A stretch of 50,279 nt of DNA from JAQVYB01 sp964490935. GTDB taxonomy: Bacteria; Verrucomicrobiota; Kiritimatiellia; RZYC01. Below the pieces are notes generated by a model. The model saw nothing but the letters and a program-made list of their open reading frames with translations. It ran no database searches and was not told the origin of the DNA. Positions 6,443 through 16,300 of the stretch are shown piece by piece. Made by a program: the position numbers and the translations under genes. The stretch's first letter is position 1. Every line of letters starts with the position of its first letter. The stretch spans positions 1-50,279 of the forward strand of contig CAZBEO010000015.1 of the NCBI GenBank assembly GCA_964490935.1. The letters are read 5' to 3'.

Positions 6443-8932
6443 ATGAATACGGTGCGCAAATACCAGAACAAGAATTTTGATTCAGTGACGGCGGAGCAGA
6501 TCAAGGAACTGACGTTGTTCCATCTAAAATACGAACGCGGCAAGGATTGGCGCAGTGCAACGGACTTTGATTTGCTGATGAGTTTTTCTGCGGCGATACG
6601 GGACATCTGCGTGGATCGTTTCATTGCCACTCAGCGTGCGTATGTGGATCAGGATGCCAAGCGGGTGTATTACCTTTCCATGGAGTTTCTGACGGGCAAG
6701 TTTTTGCAGAACAATCTGGTGGCGCTGGGTCTTTTCGAGAAGGGGCGGGAGGCGTTGGTCAGTTTGGGTGTGGAAATGGAGAAGATGCTGGAGCTGGACG
6801 TGGAGGCGGGGCTTGGGAATGGCGGTCTGGGGCGTTTGGCGGCGTGCTATCTGGATTCGATGGCCACGATGGAAATCCCGGCCTACGGGTATGGCTTGCG
6901 TTTTGAGTACGGGATTTTTCAGCAGGCGATTATCGATGGCTGGCAGAACGAGACGCCGGATCACTGGCTCACACTGCCGTTCCCGTGGGAAATGGTGCGT
7001 CCGGAATATTCGCTGCCGGTTTTAGTGTATGGGCGGACTCAGAAGATACGCTCGGTGAACCGGATGCCTGCATCCACCTGGATGGATTGGGAAATGTTTG
7101 AAGGGGTGCCGTTTGATGTGCCTGTGATTGGCTACGGTGTGAGCACGGCGAATATTCTGCGGCTTTGGCAGTCAAAGTCCTCTTCCGGCTTCCGGCTGGA
7201 TGCCTTCAATCAGGGCGATTATGAACGTGCGGTGGCCCAAAAGAACTGGGCGGAAAATGTCACGAAGGTTCTGTATCCGGCGGACAGCACGTATGCGGGC
7301 AAGGAGTTGCGTTTGGTTCAGGAATATTTTCTGGTAACCTGTTCGATTCGCGATCTGCTTCGCCGCTACAAAAAGAATCATGCCGATTTGTACGGCTTTG
7401 CCGACAAGAACGCGATTCAGTTGAACGATACGCATCCGGCACTTTCGGTGGTGGAGATGATGCGATGTTTTGTTGATGAAGAGCGCCTGCCGTGGAATCT
7501 GGCCTGGGAGCTGACGTCCAAGTCCTGCGCCTATACGAATCACACGCTGCTTCCCGAAGCGCTTGAAAAGTGGCCGGTGGACCTGCTTTCGAAGGTGCTT
7601 CCTCGGCACATGGAACTGATTTATGAAATCAATCTGCGCTTTTTGCAGCGGGTGGAATTAAATTTCCCCGGCGATGTGGATAAGCTGCGCAATGTGTCGA
7701 TCATCGAAGAGGAGCCGGTGAAGCAGGTGCGTATGGCGAATCTGGCAATGGTGGGCAGCCATGCGGTCAACGGTGTTTCGGCGCTGCATTCGGATTTGCT
7801 TCGCTCGCGTGTGATGAAGGATTTTTCGGACATCTATCCGGACCGTTTTCTGAATGTCACCAACGGCATCACGCCTCGGCGCTGGCTGCTGATGTGCAAT
7901 CCGGGGCTGGCGAACATCATCACGGCACGCATCGGCGATGGCTGGGTCAGGAACTTGGAGGAGCTGCGCAAGCTGGAGAAGTTCGCCGAGGATGCGTCCT
8001 TCCGGCAGGAGTTCCGTCGGGTCAAGGCGGAGAACAAGCGGAATCTGGCCGACTACATACTCGAAACGACAGGCCAGGTGGTACATGCCGATTCACTGTA
8101 TGATGTGCAGATCAAGCGGCTGCACATGTACAAGCGGCAACTACTGAATGCGCTCCACATCATTGCCCAGTATTATCAGATTCTGGACAATCCGCGTAAG
8201 CATTTTGTGCCGCGTACTTTCATCTTTTCGGCGAAGGCCGCGCCGTCCTATCACATTGCCAAGCTGGTGATCAAGCTGCTGAACAATCTGGGTGAAGTGA
8301 TCAACTCCGATTCGCGGGTGGCCGGGCGGATGAAGGTCATTTTCCTGCCGAATTACAACGTGACGCTGGCGGAGAAGATCATTCCGGCCTCGGATTTATC
8401 GGAGCAGATTTCTACGGCAGGGTTGGAGGCCTCTGGCACCGGCAATATGAAGCTGGCTCTGAACGGCGCGCTGACTGTGGGCACCTGGGACGGAGCAAAC
8501 ATCGAAATCGCCCAACATGTGGGAGAAGAAAACATTTTCATCTTCGGCAAGCGGGTGGAAGAACTGGACGCTATTAAGCGCACCGGATACAACCCGTGGG
8601 ATTACTACAACAATGATGAGTTGCTTCGGCGGGTTCTGGATTCGTTGAAGGGGCGCATGTTCTCCAACGATGAGCCGGGCCTGTTCAGCGAACTCTTTAA
8701 CGAGCTGACCTATCACGGGGATACGTTCTATTATCTGACGGATTTCCGGTCCTACATGGATGTGCAGCAGGACATCTCCAACCTGTATGAGAATCAGGAC
8801 GAGTGGACGAAGAAAGCGATTCTTAACGTGGCGCGGATGGGGTGGTTTTCGAGCGATCGCAGCATCGGTGAATATGCGGAGAAGATATGGGGCGTAAGGG
8901 GACGGCCCATTAATCTGGCCGATCATAAATAG
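6443..8932 (+). CDS. glgP: Glycogen/maltodextrin phosphorylase (GT35)
   Basis: About 829 residues, normal for the family (790-840). It phosphorolyses alpha-1,4-glucans to glucose-1-phosphate using pyridoxal phosphate. Signatures include YYLSMEFLTGK near residue 70, LGNGGLGRLAACYLDS near 125, LNDTHPALSVVE near 325 and EASGTGNMK, whose Lys (about residue 670) is the PLP Schiff-base position. I start at ATG 6443 because GAGGTG (6431-6436) is then a well-spaced ribosome site; the GTG at 6434 lies inside that site. It stands before citrate synthase. With the mal uptake genes at 35.7-42.5 kb it would complete import and breakdown of maltodextrins, although it is not in that operon. Confidence 0.95.
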   Translation: MNTVRKYQNKNFDSVTAEQIKELTLFHLKYERGKDWRSATDFDLLMSFSAAIRDICVDRFIATQRAYVDQDAKRVYYLSMEFLTGKFLQNNLVALGLFEKGREALVSLGVEMEKMLELDVEAGLGNGGLGRLAACYLDSMATMEIPAYGYGLRFEYGIFQQAIIDGWQNETPDHWLTLPFPWEMVRPEYSLPVLVYGRTQKIRSVNRMPASTWMDWEMFEGVPFDVPVIGYGVSTANILRLWQSKSSSGFRLDAFNQGDYERAVAQKNWAENVTKVLYPADSTYAGKELRLVQEYFLVTCSIRDLLRRYKKNHADLYGFADKNAIQLNDTHPALSVVEMMRCFVDEERLPWNLAWELTSKSCAYTNHTLLPEALEKWPVDLLSKVLPRHMELIYEINLRFLQRVELNFPGDVDKLRNVSIIEEEPVKQVRMANLAMVGSHAVNGVSALHSDLLRSRVMKDFSDIYPDRFLNVTNGITPRRWLLMCNPGLANIITARIGDGWVRNLEELRKLEKFAEDASFRQEFRRVKAENKRNLADYILETTGQVVHADSLYDVQIKRLHMYKRQLLNALHIIAQYYQILDNPRKHFVPRTFIFSAKAAPSYHIAKLVIKLLNNLGEVINSDSRVAGRMKVIFLPNYNVTLAEKIIPASDLSEQISTAGLEASGTGNMKLALNGALTVGTWDGANIEIAQHVGEENIFIFGKRVEELDAIKRTGYNPWDYYNNDELLRRVLDSLKGRMFSNDEPGLFSELFNELTYHGDTFYYLTDFRSYMDVQQDISNLYENQDEWTKKAILNVARMGWFSSDRSIGEYAEKIWGVRGRPINLADHK

Positions 8933-8971
8933 GATGTCTAACTGGCTTAGCCTGAATACGAGGAGATGAAA

Positions 8972-10261
8972 ATGAGTGAGAAGAATGCGACCCTGCAGGT
9001 GGGAGAGAAAGCGTATACGATTCCGGTTCTGGACGGTGCGGCAGGCGACCGCTCGCTTGACATCCGCACCCTGCGGAAGGATGCGGGATTCACGGCGTAT
9101 GATCCGGGATTTGTGAATACCGCTTCGTGCAAGAGCGCCATTACCTACCTGGACGGAGAGTCCGGCATTCTGCGGTATCGGGGGTATGCGATTGAAAACC
9201 TGGTGGAGCATTGCTCCTTCATTCAGGTGGCCTACCTGCTGGTGCATGGTACGTTGCCCACGCACGAGGAACGTGATCGCTTTGGTCAGTTGCTCAATCG
9301 ACACTCCATGATTCATGAAGATATGCGGAACTTCTTCCGCAACTTTCCGGAGCATGCCCATCCCATGTCGGTGTTGTCGGCGATGGTGGTTTCCATGTCG
9401 GCCTTCTACCCCGAATTGGACGATACGGGCAACGAGGAAACGGACATGACCGTGACCCGCCTCCTCTCCAAAATGCGTACGATTGCGGCCTTTTCCTACA
9501 AGAAATCCATTGGAGAACCCTTTGTATATCCGAGCCATCGGTTCAGCTACTGCGATAATTTTTTGAACATGATGTTCAGTTCGCCGGTGAACAGCTATCA
9601 GACCAACCCTGTGGTGAGCAAGGCGCTGAACAAGCTGCTGATTCTGCATGCGGACCATGAACAGAACTGTTCGACGTCCACGGTGCGGCTGGTGGGCAGT
9701 TCCTTTGCCAATTTGTATGCGGCGATCACGGCTGGCATTTGCGCGCTCTGGGGGCCCCGCCACGGAGGGGCCAATCAGGAAGTGATCGAAATGCTCACGC
9801 AGATACGGAACGCCGGTGGAGATGTGAACAGCACCATTGAGCGGATCAAGGACAAGTCTTCGACGTTTCGTCTGATGGGTTTCGGGCACCGGGTATACAA
9901 GACCTACGATCCGCGTGCCAAGGTGGCCAAGCGCATGTGTGAAGAGGTGCTCAATGCGCTGGGTATTCATGACGAATTGCTGGATATCGCCATGAAGCTG
10001 GAGGAACGAGCCCTCTCCGATGAGTATTTCATCGAGCGGAACCTGTATCCCAACGTGGATTTCTATACGGGCATCATCTTCCGGGCCATCGGCATTCCGA
10101 CGAATATGTTCACGGTGATGTTTGCGATTGGGCGTATGCCGGGCTGGATTGCGAACTGGATGGAAATGCGTGCCGACACGACGATGCGTATCGGGCGCCC
10201 GCGTCAGTTGTATGTGGGGCCGGAGCTGCGCAAGGTGCCGAGTTTCATCAAGGAAGAATAG
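8972..10261 (+). CDS. gltA: Citrate synthase (hexameric GltA type)
   Basis: 429 residues, close to E. coli GltA in length and order of motifs. It condenses acetyl-CoA with oxaloacetate, the entry step of the TCA cycle. Visible motifs: the N-terminal domain with IRTLRKDAGFTAYDPGF, GESGILRYRGYAIE, HPMSVLSAMV, LLILHADHEQNCSTSTVR, WGPRHGGANQE (catalytic His), FGHRVYKTYDPRA (second His) and NLYPNVDFYTG (catalytic Asp). An ATG at 8966 overlaps the ribosome site AGGAG (8961-8965); ATG 8972 is correctly spaced, so I use it. It follows the phosphorylase gene by 39 bases and is probably cotranscribed with it. Confidence 0.96.
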   Translation: MSEKNATLQVGEKAYTIPVLDGAAGDRSLDIRTLRKDAGFTAYDPGFVNTASCKSAITYLDGESGILRYRGYAIENLVEHCSFIQVAYLLVHGTLPTHEERDRFGQLLNRHSMIHEDMRNFFRNFPEHAHPMSVLSAMVVSMSAFYPELDDTGNEETDMTVTRLLSKMRTIAAFSYKKSIGEPFVYPSHRFSYCDNFLNMMFSSPVNSYQTNPVVSKALNKLLILHADHEQNCSTSTVRLVGSSFANLYAAITAGICALWGPRHGGANQEVIEMLTQIRNAGGDVNSTIERIKDKSSTFRLMGFGHRVYKTYDPRAKVAKRMCEEVLNALGIHDELLDIAMKLEERALSDEYFIERNLYPNVDFYTGIIFRAIGIPTNMFTVMFAIGRMPGWIANWMEMRADTTMRIGRPRQLYVGPELRKVPSFIKEE

Positions 10262-10349
10262 GCGTACACGTACGGGCACCGCTTTTCCGTGGTTGACAAA
10301 CGCCGAAGGAATGCTCATAGATTCCGATCAGTTACTGGAGGGCTGTTTT

Positions 10350-10550
10350 ATGACGAGCGAAACATCATACAGCGTTGGAGAGTCTCAGGAGTTCGGGTGG
10401 ATTCAAGGCTCCAGTCTTTTCCGTCAGTGGAACAGCATCAAAGAGGACATCCTACGGCACAAGTGGTACGAGAGCGAAAAGGCTGGTTATGACATCGGCT
10501 GGGAGAAAGCCTCGGTGGACTGGATGGTTCGGCACGGACGACGCCACTGA
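10350..10550 (+). CDS. Small conserved-looking protein, 66 residues
   Basis: ATG 10350 is preceded by GGAGG (10337-10341). The product is soluble and rich in aromatic and charged residues, with a compact C-terminal motif: SSLFRQWNSIKEDILRHKW, then ESEKAGYDIGWEKASVDW. The pattern HKW, ESEKAGYDIG, DW reminds me of a short domain found in DUF4032-type and related small bacterial proteins, but that is from memory and uncertain. The gene lies between citrate synthase (88 bases upstream) and the DciA-like gene (9 bases downstream), so it is probably cotranscribed with the latter. Function unknown. Confidence 0.7.
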   Translation: MTSETSYSVGESQEFGWIQGSSLFRQWNSIKEDILRHKWYESEKAGYDIGWEKASVDWMVRHGRRH

Positions 10551-10559
10551 TTGCCCGAT

Positions 10560-10982
10560 ATGGCTGGATTCCGCAAACGAAAATACGACAAAGGCTGGTG
10601 GGTTACTCAGCAGGATCGTTTTCAAATTACCGGGAGGTATCCCCCGATCCCTTTTAATGAGCGTCTGATCGCTTCGGTTTTGCCGGATGTTCTTCAGCGA
10701 ATGGATATGAAAAAGGATGCTTGGTTGTTGCGTATTTCAGCGGTCTGGAGAACGCTGACGGGAGATTCCGTGGCGACCTTTGCCCGTCCGGGCCTGTTCG
10801 AGGGTGGCATTCTGACGGTCTATGTGAAACACAGTGTGTATCTGCAACAGCTTTCACGTTACGGAAAAGAACAGCTCCTGAAGAACCTACAGGAACACTT
10901 TGGCGCTGATCGAATCAGACAGATCGTGCTGCGGCTGGACCCCGATCCCGTCGCAGAAAGCGGCGGGGCTTATCACAAATGA
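10560..10982 (+). CDS. DUF721/DciA-family protein
   Basis: 140 residues. The C-terminal 90 residues match the DUF721 pattern: LPDVLQRM, WLLRISAVWRTLTGDSVATFARP, then GILTVYVKHSVYLQQLSRYGKEQLLKNLQEHFG and IRQIVLRL. DciA, the founding member, helps load the replicative DnaB helicase in bacteria lacking DnaC, and the fold also occurs in proteins of other roles. The N-terminus is a basic tail (FRKRKYDKGW). ATG 10560 lacks a clear ribosome site; a TTG at 10551 would add three residues. The 9-base gap from the preceding gene suggests translational coupling. It converges on the TPR membrane gene. Confidence 0.8.
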   Translation: MAGFRKRKYDKGWWVTQQDRFQITGRYPPIPFNERLIASVLPDVLQRMDMKKDAWLLRISAVWRTLTGDSVATFARPGLFEGGILTVYVKHSVYLQQLSRYGKEQLLKNLQEHFGADRIRQIVLRLDPDPVAESGGAYHK

Positions 10983-11047
10983 ACCGGTTCGGTCCGCCAA
11001 GGCAGCTCCGGGGTAGGCGCTTTCTCTATATCCTGTAAATCACGGAG

Positions 11048-12913
11048 TCAGATGCTTACAGCGTCCGCCTGGTCCGCTTGGGCTTCCCTGCTTTTCTGGA
11101 AGGCCTTGGCCAAGTCAGGATTGAGCTTTTTCACTTTATCGAAAGCGCGTGCCGCTTCGTCGGGACGTCCGCCTTTCTCATGCGCAAGGCTCAAGTTGAG
11201 CCATGCGATACTGTCTCTGGGTGTCCTGCGCACGGCCTCCTGGAGTGATTCGGTAGCTTTGTCTGCTTCACCCAATTCGAGCTGGCAGCGGCCCAGATTC
11301 AACCAGGCGGTAGCCATGGAAGGGACGCCTCGGGTCAACAGACTATAGATGCTGGCGGCGTGTTTGAAATTCCCGTTGGCGAGGAGCAGTGCGCCTCCTC
11401 CAATCAGGTCCGCTGGCGGAGGTTGTGCCAGCACCCCGCCCAGACTGTTTCGATAAGCGCTGATACGGTCACTTAGGATGGTGAGTCCTTTTCGTTTTAG
11501 GTCCTGGTTGTCAATGAGGACGTTGTTCGCCGGAGTGCGGGGCAGATAGATAGCGGTTAGACCGTCAAAATATATCAGGGCCCATCCATTCATGGCCAGC
11601 ATTTTGGCCGTGAGCGGTGCCTGGCGATAGGTGTTGTTGAGCACGATGGCTTCCGGTTCCCATTGCGTGTAGAACTCCTTCCAGGCGGCACCGTTCAGAC
11701 CGGTGGCCAGGTTGCGGTAAAATTCAAGAGAGTATAGACCGATGCGTGAATCAACAAAGACTTTCTGGTCGGGTTGTTTCCAGGCGAGGTACCCGCCGTC
11801 CTGTACGGTGTTGACCAATCGTTCGGGCATGTCTTCGAGGTCCAGGATAGCTGCGGCCTCGTCTGTCGGAAAGGCATTCGCGGCGACCCCTATTCCGAAT
11901 CCGCCAGCATAGCCGAAGCGGTTGTAGTAGGCATTCGTGATGAAATACGTCAGCGTAACGAGGGTCAGTAGAAGCACCAGCACTTCGGATGCCCAGGCGG
12001 GTATGAGTGCTTTGTGGGATTTGCCCGACATGGATTCGATGACAGCATGAATGCTCATGGCCAGGAAGGGAAAGGCCATGACGGCAAAGAGGGGTGAAAA
12101 ATAGAGTGAACGGATGACAAGAAAAGCCGTCATAAGTGCCAGTGCTGTCATGCCGACGGGCAGTTTTTCCTTTTGCATGACCAGTCCGCCCGCGCCGATG
12201 ATCAGGGCGAAGATGGGCAGGTAACGCAGCAGAGATGGGGCAAATTGATCCGCAAACGGAGAAATCCACGAGGTCACATATTGCGCCGAAGAATTGCCCA
12301 GCGAGGCCAGCACGGTGGCATGGAGGCTGGTCAACCAGGGATTGACCAGGGTTATGAGCAGAATTGCCGCCGTCAAGATCAGCAGTGAGGTGAATTTCAT
12401 GGAGGCGGCCAGGCTTTTACCTTTACGGCCCTGGGCGAAGTAATTCTGTGCCAGAAAAACGATGCAGATAACGGGTCCCCAGAGAAAGGTGGAACTCATG
12501 TTGGTCCAGAGCAGTTGAGCCGTCAGAAGAATCGGAATGGCGGTGACAGGGCGCATCTTGCCGGAAAAAATCATGATGAATAGCGCACAGAAGAAAAGGG
12601 AGAAAATGCCGGGGGAGACCAGAAACACGGGTGCCATAATCCATGCGCAGAAAATGAGGGCCAGTGCGGTGGCGGTGGCGGTGGCCCATCGGCGCGCCAA
12701 GGGCAGCAGCATAATAAAGGCGGCGACCACGGCCAACACGTTGAGCAGGACGGCCAGTGGGGCTCCGCCCACTTGCCAAATGCGGTAGAGCACTAAATCA
12801 TACAGCCAGGAGGAGTTGACCCAAGGCATGTCGGCGCGTGACCAAGAAAGGGTATCCGGATGCAGAAGTAAAAAGGTATAAACAGTTTTATAGAATACGT
12901 GGCTGGTACGCAT
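11048..12913 (-). CDS. TPR-containing polytopic membrane protein, 3' portion (broken at scaffold gap)
   Basis: The homologous-looking part begins at about 12862 (HPDTLSWSRADMPWVNSSWLYD) and runs to TGA at 11048. It has roughly ten hydrophobic segments, a soluble region (about residues 330-480) and three C-terminal TPRs (AWLNLGRCQLELGEADKA, AWLNLSLAHEKGGRPDEA). The pairing of WxHLAxGR with DTLSW and PWVNSSWLYD is seen in large bacterial membrane proteins resembling GT-C transferases, but no activity is established. The ATG at 12913 is not the real start: it lies in 107 bases of doubtful sequence beside the gap, and the true N-terminus is at 13136. Its transcript converges on the dciA-like gene. 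Confidence 0.75.
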   Translation of the reverse strand: MRTSHVFYKTVYTFLLLHPDTLSWSRADMPWVNSSWLYDLVLYRIWQVGGAPLAVLLNVLAVVAAFIMLLPLARRWATATATALALIFCAWIMAPVFLVSPGIFSLFFCALFIMIFSGKMRPVTAIPILLTAQLLWTNMSSTFLWGPVICIVFLAQNYFAQGRKGKSLAASMKFTSLLILTAAILLITLVNPWLTSLHATVLASLGNSSAQYVTSWISPFADQFAPSLLRYLPIFALIIGAGGLVMQKEKLPVGMTALALMTAFLVIRSLYFSPLFAVMAFPFLAMSIHAVIESMSGKSHKALIPAWASEVLVLLLTLVTLTYFITNAYYNRFGYAGGFGIGVAANAFPTDEAAAILDLEDMPERLVNTVQDGGYLAWKQPDQKVFVDSRIGLYSLEFYRNLATGLNGAAWKEFYTQWEPEAIVLNNTYRQAPLTAKMLAMNGWALIYFDGLTAIYLPRTPANNVLIDNQDLKRKGLTILSDRISAYRNSLGGVLAQPPPADLIGGGALLLANGNFKHAASIYSLLTRGVPSMATAWLNLGRCQLELGEADKATESLQEAVRRTPRDSIAWLNLSLAHEKGGRPDEAARAFDKVKKLNPDLAKAFQKSREAQADQADAVSI

Positions 12914-12969
12914 ACATGATTGGCGGTGTTTTTCTGTCCCTGACTATCGCCTTTACTCTCGTGGCTGGA

Positions 12970-12979
12970 NNNNNNNNNN
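12970..12979. other. Scaffold gap (10 N)
   Basis: Ten undetermined bases interrupt the TPR membrane gene. The true gap size is unknown. The 107 bases on its left (12863-12969) do not continue the interrupted gene. Confidence 0.98.
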
Positions 12980-13136
12980 TGCCGCTTTCGGCGATGGCGC
13001 GTCCGGCGGCCAGATGCGTCCAGACTTCATCGTTGGCCACCGTTCTTAGGCCAACCACCGCAAGCGTAATCAGTGCGGCCACCATCGCCACGGTTTTAAG
13101 CAGGTTGCCGCCTGTTGCGTTTGTATTGTTTGTCAT
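12980..13136 (-). CDS. TPR-containing polytopic membrane protein, 5' fragment
   Basis: ATG 13136 has an AAGGAGA ribosome site and encodes 52 residues before the gap: a short polar N-terminus, one hydrophobic helix (about residues 14-31) and NDEVWTHLAAGRAIAESG. In related proteins this motif is followed within a few residues by a P-x-DTLSW-like stretch, exactly where the 3' portion resumes (HPDTLSW). The two pieces are therefore one gene of about 660 residues, probably missing only a handful of codons. Confidence 0.75.
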
Positions 13137-13179
13137 GCTCGGGTCTCCTTGATTCGGGTTGCTTAACAGAAACTAGAAA

Positions 13180-13207
13180 ATCCTAAACAAAAAAAACTAT
13201 TTTTCAA
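13180..13207 (-). promoter_or_regulatory. Candidate promoter for the TPR membrane gene
   Basis: On the minus strand TTGAAA (13207-13202) and TAGGAT (13185-13180) are 16 bases apart in an AT-rich stretch, about 45 bases before ATG 13136. The -10 match is modest (four of six). Confidence 0.3.
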
Positions 13208-13318
13208 TACTTTGCTTCATATCTGTTGTGTGAGCGGTAAGATGGGCGGCACAGGCCGGAGGGAGTCCGGGCGGGCGTTTTTTGCGCTTGTTGGGACGGC
13301 ACAGGCGGGAAGGGTGGT

Positions 13319-16300
13319 ATGGAACGCGTAAAAAATTACATTCGGCGTTGGGTGCCCATCGCGGGGCTGCTTCTTTTTTCGTGCGCTCTTTCAGCGTGTC
13401 CCGGTGGGTCCTCATCGTCGCAGGATCGTCCACCGGGCATGGTGCATATCCTCTGCCCGGATGATGCGGCGGTACGTTTGGAGTGGACGGTCAAGGTGCT
13501 GCGCGAAACGTTTCCCGCCGCAGTCTGGCACGGGTTGGATGAATTTTCCACGGCGGAGCATATCTGCCTGGCGGAAGGCCATGTACTGCTTATTGCCGAT
13601 GTGGAGCATTTTCCCGTGCATTTGTGGCGGCCCCTGGAGCGGTATATCGAATCCGGCGGGAATGCGGTGTTCTGGGGGAGCCGTCCTTTTGCGGGACGTT
13701 CGGGTGGAGTGCCTGCACAATGGGAGGCGGTTTCCGGAAAGGCCGCCGAGATACCCGGGTGTTCCTCGATTCAGCTTTGGAGCAGTCGGGCGGCGGAGGG
13801 AGAAGAGGGCGGCACGCTGAGAATTGTTCGGCCTGCCGAGGTGCCCTGGGAAGCTGTCGAGGTGACGCTGGCGGACTTTCGTACGCAGAATCTGTTGGTC
13901 AGCCCGTCATTCGATGCGGCGGGCTGTAATGCTGAAACGTTTTGTTTTTATGCCTACGGCGATTCGAATACGACCCGCCTTGTGGTGCGTGTAGAGCTTG
14001 ATGATGGCACGATATGGCAGACCACGGAGGAACTCGATCGGAACTGGCGTCTTCATGTCATTTTGCGAACACGCTTTCAACAAGTGACGCCGACCGGCGA
14101 AGAACCTACAGAACCCTTTGCGCAGAGAGGGGCCGTGAAGCGCCTGCTCATCGGGCTGGATAATGAGGTAGCGCCGCAGAGACCGGGCAGTCACGTGTAT
14201 GGATTGTCCGATCTGCGGCTGCTGGTCGATGGTTCTGTATTTCCTGTGCGTGAGCCGGATATCCCCATGCTTTCCCCGTCGTTCAACCGGGTGAGCACGG
14301 AAACCTCTCTGATTCAGTCTTTGCAGGATGACGGGCAGCATGAGTTGCAGCGTTTGGAGCGTTATGAGAGTCCTGTGCTTTTGAAAAATCAGTTGAGTGT
14401 TTCGGGCACGCGAGGTCTCCGGGCGATACCACTTTTCAGCGGTGTGGACCGGGTGACCGGAGAACTGAATGGCTGGGTCGCCACGCTCTTTGTGGAGTCG
14501 TTCGCCGAAGATCGCTACGGGGTCTGGGGCTGGGTTGGCCTAGATGCCAATGAGCGCAACCGGCGGTGGATCGGAGACTTGCTCTCGGCTTGTGTGAGCC
14601 GGGTGAGCCGGGGTGTCTTTATCACAGGCATCCCCGTCATTCCTCCCGTGATGTCTGGAAACGAGTTGCTGGAAGTGGAGGTGAACTGGGCGGCGCCATT
14701 GGATGCGGGCGGACGTCTCCGGGTGACCGGCGAATTACTGGCAGGCGATGGGCGCCGCCTGAGGCGGGTTACCTCATCCATGCTGAGTGCCTCGGATATG
14801 GCCCATCCAACGCATCAAACAAAAATCAATCTGGGCCGAATGCCTGCGTTGCAAACCGGCGTTCAGGATTACATCGTCCGTTTGGCGCTGGAGGATGTCT
14901 CGGCGTCGGATCAGATTTATGATGAAAGTATTCATCCAATAAAAGTGGGCGGTACTCATCCGAACGTGGTGCTGCCCTGGCTTAAGTGCTCGGGTTCAAG
15001 GTTTGTTTCCGAGCGTCAGGCCGTCTACATCATGGGCGTGCGCTATGCTCCGACAGCCCATCTCATGCTTCCAGCAGAACCGGCGGGGCGTTGGTTGGAG
15101 GCACCCTGGTTTGACCCGGAGCAGGTACAACTCGATATGGAGAAGCTGGCCGATTTGAATATCAATGCCGTTTTGGTCCCCTGTAGCGATCTTGGTCAGG
15201 TGGAGGGGCTGCGCTACCTGATTCACGAGGCGGAAAAGCATGGCATACGGGTGGCGCTTGAACTGGAGGGGTTGTCGCCGATTCATGGGGATATGGAGCA
15301 GGTCGGGAAGCTGATTCAGGCACTCAACCTGGAAGAAGAACCGGTGGTGTTTGCCCTCTTTTTTTCGCCGGAAACATTTCTTGGAACGGAGGAAGAGCGT
15401 TCGCGTCTTGATCCCGCCTGGCGGGAATGGCTGACGGAGCAATACGGCAGCCTTTCGCGTGCGGAAAGAATGCTGGGGAAGCCCGCATGGAGTCGGGATG
15501 GATTGCTCTGCGGTCCTTCCAACGAGGAACTGGCTGGTCGCGGATTGCATCCTGTGGCAGTTCTGGTGTATCGGCGTTTTGTGGATGATTATCTGAGCAG
15601 AAGATATGGCTGTTTAAAACGATTTATTCGGAGCCTGGGGTGCCGTCAATTATTGAGCGCAACGGCCTGCGCGGTGAGTGATTATGCCCGTTATCCTGGG
15701 GACTTTTCAGCGGGCAGTCTGCATCTGGATTTTTTGTCGCCCAGTGCAGAGGGATGCAACGGGCCGGATGAGTCCTTCATGGAACTGGGCTTTCTGACGG
15801 CGTATGGTCGGGGTGGGCATGGATTCATCAAGCCGGTGGTCTGGATGAACTTCGGACCGCCCATGGGCGGTGCGCCGCAGAGAGCAGACTTGATCAATCA
15901 GGAGCGCATCTTCGATGCGGTGTTTGAGATGGTCAACCGGAGTTCTGCGGCGGGTACGTTTGCAACAGCCTACTCCAGTGCGCGGGGAGTTGAGCAGAGT
16001 GATCGAGGGATCGTTTCGCCGCTTGGAGAAAAACGTCCGGTGTGCATGACCTTTTCACGTCACATGCGGCGCTTGCGAACGAGCATGATTTATCCGGCGA
16101 CCTGGAAGGGGCGGGTTTTTTCCCGCTCTGCCGGGCCGGAAGGGCTGGCTGGGCTTTTGCGGGAATGGAGGGGCGTCTATGCGGATGAGTTGGCGGAGAA
16201 TGCCGGGCAGGAGCTGCGTCCGTTCGGATTTGGAAGAAATACCACAGACATGCCGTTGCTCGTGGTTGGTGGGCTGCCGCATGTCGATCCGGCTCCACTG

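Noticed and set aside
8396..10318. A 640-codon open frame on the minus strand opposite glgP and citrate synthase.
   Set aside because: The plus-strand genes carry unmistakable family motifs; the antisense frame is rich in His and Arg with no domain pattern, as expected from codon bias.
12838..12969. Plus-strand frame running into the gap (ending FLSLTIAFTLVAG).
   Set aside because: As a gene start it has no support; its first part is antisense to the TPR membrane gene. The remainder is treated as a possible misassembled fragment in the findings.
13249..13311. CGGCACAGGC occurring twice upstream of the large lipoprotein gene.
   Set aside because: Ten-base match in GC-rich sequence, probably chance.
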